Under the pieces are notes generated by a model. The model ran no database searches. It saw only the letters and a program-made list of their open reading frames with translations, and had not been told where the DNA came from. Positions 60,196-64,000 of a DNA stretch of 64,000 nt are shown here, piece by piece. This stretch comes from Viola odorata (lineage: Eukaryota; Streptophyta; Magnoliopsida; Malpighiales; Violaceae). Both the position numbers and the translations under genes were made by a program. The stretch is taken from assembly GCA_963691705.1 (NCBI GenBank), contig OY829539.1, forward strand, positions 49,822,327 to 49,886,326, read 5' to 3'. Position 1 is the first letter of the stretch. Each line of letters begins with the position of its first letter.

Positions 60196-61146
60196 CTAAA
60201 TGATCACGGGTAGGGTGTCCTCTTGGCCTAGATATGCATATTTGAGATGATCCGGCAGAGCCTTTAATTCTAATTGTGGTGCTTGTACAATAGAAGGTAG
60301 GAATTTAGGAACCGTGGATTGCACAAATTGACAACTTACTATTTCCCTTCTCTTCTTGGCCGTCTTGGCCGAAGTCTTGGCCAAGCTAGAGGCCAAGATC
60401 GAGTCTGTCTCTTCAGGATCAACCAAATTAGCCAAGACTTCTTGGAGTTCCTTCTGATCTCCAGTTCTGTCCTCTAATTCTTTCAGCATTTTTGTGGAAA
60501 TTCTCCTGCTCAAAACATACTCAAGGGGATCGTTAATATAAATATCAACAATTTCATCAGTAATTGGTTCTAAAACATCAAGAAAATTCACACAATGTAA
60601 ATCATTAGGATGTTTTAATGCTTCTGTAATACTGAATTTTATAGTTCTTCCACAAAATTCTAAAATTATGCTCCCTCCGTAGCAATCGATTTTAGCCTTT
60701 GATGTCCTTAAAAATGGCCTCCCTAATAAAATGTCAGTAGTGCAAGAAGGCAAATGAACATTCATTTCAACTATATAAAAGTCCACTGGGTAAATAAAAT
60801 CATTTACCATTACCAAGACATCCGTCACAATTCCCTTGGGCCGAATGATTGACCTGTCCGCCAGCTGGATTACCAAGTCGGTTTCCTTCATCGTTCCTAT
60901 CTTCAAGGTCTCGAATTCACTCAATGACATCACATTGATGTCAGCCCCTAAATCACAAAGGGCTTTCTCTATTGTCTTGTTTCCTATTCGACATGGAATG
61001 GTGAAGGTCCCTTGATCCTTGCACTTCTCTGGAAGTTGCTGCACTGCTGAAACATTATGAACCAAATTCACCCTCTCTATACCTGCAATTTTTTTTTTTA
61101 GTGCACAGTTCTTTAAGAAATTTAGCATAAGAGGGAACTTTCGCAA
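60196..61146 (-). pseudogene. Athila aspartic protease region of gag-pol
   Basis: The 316-codon frame contains GTFTIPCRIGNKTIEKALCD, then LGADINVMS, the Athila form of the aspartic-protease active site (usually ALCDLGASINLM), and the flap and second half ILLGRPFLRTSKAKID. It normally cuts the polyprotein into gag and pol products. The C-terminal part includes a linker rich in Glu and Lys. Confidence 0.85.
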
Positions 61147-61166
61147 TTAAGTCCAACATAGGTATA

Positions 61167-62987
61167 TTAACAGCTATTTTCCCAAAAAACATTCATAAAG
61201 CCTCTCGCTTCATCTTGCTTTTTCTCTTTTGAAGATCTAGGAGGAAACGGTGGAGGAATTTCTATTACTTCCTCTTTCTGGTCAGGCTTGGCCATTGGTT
61301 TGGCCAAGACAGGATCTGCTTTTTCTGTGTCCATAGAAACTGCTGGTTTGGCCTGAGGTTTGGCCAAGACTGCTTCCGTTTCAGTTTCTTCCTCCTCATC
61401 TTCATCCAATTCTTGTGACTGAATTTTATTCAATTCCTGGTCTGTTTTCGCACCTTCCCTCTCTGGTAACACAACTCCACTCCTTAAACTCATGGCACTA
61501 ACATTGTGCGCGGGGTTGTTCACCGTAGTAGAAGGTAATTTGCCTTGATTGGCCATCTGATTGATTTGCTTCTGCATCTCAGCCAAACTGGATTGCGTTG
61601 ATTGCATCAAGTTCTTCTGCATCTCAACTAAGCTCTTAAGGGTATCCTCTATAGTAGGGCCTGCAATCTGCAAAGGTTGCGGGGCAGATGACAGCTAGGG
61701 TACAGAGGCTTGGTTAGGAGCTTGGCCAGGACTCAGATGTGAAGGGCGAGGTATGAAATGCTGGAAGTTAACGGGTGGTTGTTGCTGAGGTGCATTCTGA
61801 TTTTGATTCTGATTTGGAGGGACTGGATCTCTCCACCTAAAGTTTGGATGACCTCTCCATGGGTATTGATTGCTTCCCTGAGGAAAATTTTGCATACTCC
61901 CTTGGTTCTGTACATAAGCTGCATTCACTTGTGCCGCATCTTCTAGGTGTTGCACCATATAACAGTTGTTGGTTTGATGATCTTGTTGCTGGCATATCCC
62001 GCATACTGAAGCTAGCTGCTCTTGATTTGGATTTCCTGTGGGGATTTGACCTGAAATATTAACAGAAATATTTTTGACCATATCAGTTAAATCATTAAGT
62101 TTTTGCTCAACGTCAATTGCATTTAGAATAGAAGGGATAGAGCTTCTATCCGAAGTAAGATTATTTTGGCAGTTGTCTGCCATTGTCTGTAGTAGCAGCT
62201 TGGCCTTTGTGATGGTCAAGTCTTGTAGCGCTCCTCCAGCTGCTGCATCAACTTTTTCTTTACTGCCAAGGAGCATCCCGTCATAGAAATATTGGATCAT
62301 TGTTTGATCTGCAACCCCGTGTGTAGGGCAAACCTCCTGCAGCTCACGGAACCGTTGATGATACTCACTGAAACCTCCGTTGTTTCTCTGCTGGATAGCT
62401 GTCATATTCTTTCTAGCTATCCCAGCTTTCGTTGCATTCTAGAATTTGTTAAGAAAAAGAGTAGACATCTCTGCCCACGTGTTAACAGTGTTGTGTGGTA
62501 AACCATAAAACCAATTCTGAGCCTCTCCTTCTAGAGAACTCGGGAAGGCTTTCAGCTTCGCTCTCTCAATGTTGGTTGCTACTGGTTTCATAATTTCACA
62601 CTGGACGTGTAAGTTCCTAAGATGTCTGAATGGATTTTCATTTGAGTGGCCATAGAACTTAGGAAGGTTGGCCACCATATTGGTCTTTATAGACCAATCG
62701 TTAGGTATAGCTGGGCAGTTGATGCAGGAAAATGTTTCCTATTTCGCTGTTCTGTTCAGCTCTCTCATAGTCGGTTCTGGATGGTTTTCTGCCATGGCTA
62801 GATCGAAAGCTTCGTCTTGGTCTGAGGATTGGCCAAGACCGTGGTCTGTTTGAGAACTAGAGGTTTTTGATTCACTCTCTTCTTCGGAGTTCCTCCTTCA
62901 AGCTATCCTTCTTAGTTGTGCTTCGGTCCTTGTGAGATTCAGGTTATATGGTATTAAGTCTTCTTCTCTAGAAGAGGACCTGGTCAT
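61167..62987 (-). pseudogene. Athila gag, broken by several stops
   Basis: It starts at ATG 62987 (MTRSSSREEDLIPYNLNLTR). Stops follow within the N-terminal part, at the NKF-stop-NATKAG junction near 62436, and near 61695. The core at 62678-62439 (MVANLPKFYGHSNENPFRHL) and ATKAGIARKNMTAIQQRNN are typical gag. A CCHC zinc knuckle CGICQQQDHQTNNC is near 61990. The C-terminal part (61673-61167) is Glu-rich with QAKP/MAKP repeats. Confidence 0.85.
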
Positions 62988-63036
62988 CAACTGTCAAAAA
63001 CAAAATAAAAGAAACTACGAACGCCGCCATTAAAGA

Positions 63037-63054
63037 TCCCCAGCAACGGCGCCA
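63037..63054 (-). other. Primer-binding site for tRNA-Asp, Athila element
   Basis: On the minus strand TGGCGCCGTTGCTGGGGA lies five bases after the LTR end. It is complementary to the 3' end of plant tRNA-Asp except for one base, the usual primer of Athila elements. Confidence 0.85.
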
Positions 63055-63059
63055 AAATT

Positions 63060-64000
63060 TGATCGCGTGCCGAACGCGTCAAATATAAGTGTAAAATATG
63101 TATAAGAATAGGGGTAGAAATACAACTTATCACTGTCCACAAGGGTTTGTACATTATGGTAAGAGGATCGTCCACAGAGACCTTTAGGGGGAACGTAGTT
63201 TCTTGGTTGACTTCCTCGTCACTGGTTTTGATTGGGGGAACCTGAAAATAGAAACAAAACAAACAAAAGAAACAAAGCAATTTAAAGTAGTCTTGGTCAA
63301 AGGCTTGGCCAAGATAGGGGGTCAATACTGGAAAAGTTGAATAAAAAGGGGATTCCAGGTAAGGCGATATGAGAGCTTCTGTTCTTATGATTCAATCACT
63401 GATGCAAGGGTATTCATCTCTTGATTCGTAGTCCTGCTATAGAGTGGAGGTGCTTATGTTCACTCCTGATTTCCCTCCTCTTCAAATTATCTGGCGGGTG
63501 CTCCATTTCCTGATAATCCTAGCCAAGGGACACCTTTCTGGTTAAAGGGTTTATCCATTTGACTGTTGTCTTGAATGGTTGTTCGCTTCCTCAATGGTAT
63601 AGGGGAAGACAGTAACTAGCCAAGTTGTCTCCCTATGGAGACCCTAGGTTGTCAATCTGGTCTTGGTCTAGATCACTTATTTCTTCTAGTCTGGCGCGAG
63701 ACTAGTCACCTACTTTGCCTAGCCGGCGGGTGCTCTCTTTCCTTCTAGGCTGGTTGCAACTCTTTTCTACTAGGGCACAAGAATGATCAAATCTTGTCTC
63801 TAGTGAGTAAGCGATTTCTTAAGCGTAAGAAATAAGTGAATACGAATCGACGAGAGTATTTAAAACGGTTTGATCTCACGAATCCATAAGAACGCAGCTC
63901 ATCAACCCCTACCAAGAGTGGATGTTTAGCTACTCATACTCATAGATGAAAAATAAATATATTAGTTTGCATAAATAAATAAATCCGAGAATTCAAAGAA
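63060..64000 (-). repeat. 5' LTR of the Athila element, cut by the window end
   Basis: It begins TGATCGCG next to the primer site and runs parallel to 58342-59280 with few differences. The expected full length is about 1.5 kb, so roughly 580 bases lie outside. Confidence 0.88.

Larger units (their letters stand above)
58342..64000 (-). mobile_element. Athila-type Ty3/gypsy element, internally deleted (continues off the right edge)
   Basis: Minus-strand order: 5' LTR (64000-63060, cut by the window), tRNA-Asp-type primer site (63054-63037), gag from 62987, aspartic protease, partial reverse transcriptase ending near 59636, then a 3' LTR missing its first about 240 bases (59635-58342). The join removes most of reverse transcriptase, RNase H, integrase and the 3' end of the internal region. 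Several stops also break gag. The two LTRs differ at only about two dozen visible positions over about 940 bases, suggesting a fairly recent insertion. Confidence 0.9.

Noticed and set aside
1..64000. CRISPR arrays, operons, riboswitches, phage or bacterial islands
   Set aside because: No spaced palindromic repeats or prokaryotic gene spacing; all recognised genes are plant nuclear genes or plant retroelements.

Overview
This is nuclear DNA from a flowering plant, most likely a eudicot. The genes carry GT-AG introns, one is a DYW-class pentatricopeptide (PPR) gene and one is a plant-type HIRA. The DNA between genes is AT-rich and full of plant LTR retrotransposons (Athila, Tat-like) and an L1-type LINE. 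I see no rRNA, tRNA, CRISPR or bacterial-style operon.

Left edge (1-9010) is a nest of retrotransposons. A Tat-like Ty3/gypsy element on the minus strand (gag remnants, leader, tRNA-primer site, 2.7-kb LTR) has landed in an older LTR fragment. A solo Athila LTR (duplication ATAAC) sits in its leader, and a second solo LTR (duplication CTTCC) sits inside that.

Genic block (9.8-26 kb): a subtilisin-like protease pseudogene that has lost its catalytic Asp and His region; an intronless PPR-DYW gene on the minus strand, open except for one TGA; a complete ten-exon HIRA histone-chaperone gene, whose exons sum to 1050 codons plus a stop; and a short 4-coumarate:CoA ligase-like fragment.

FAR block (29.5-57.7 kb): three complete fatty acyl-CoA reductase genes in tandem on the plus strand. 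Each has ten exons with the same intron phases (497, 493 and 494 codons). They probably make primary fatty alcohols for wax, suberin or related lipids. FAR copy 1 has a GC splice donor at intron 3. The long gap between copies 1 and 2 holds a copia scrap, a decayed LINE split by a solo LTR (duplication ATTTC), and a non-coding LTR element with about 489-bp LTRs. A second LINE scrap lies in an intron of copy 2.

Right edge (58.3-64 kb): an internally deleted Athila element on the minus strand, with gag, protease and part of reverse transcriptase. Its LTRs match the solo LTR at the left edge in the opposite orientation. It continues past the window end.

The most informative points are the dated order of nested insertions with exact target-site duplications, the conserved FAR tandem array, and small lesions in otherwise complete genes (PPR stop, FAR GC donor). 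I found no system that I would call previously undescribed.
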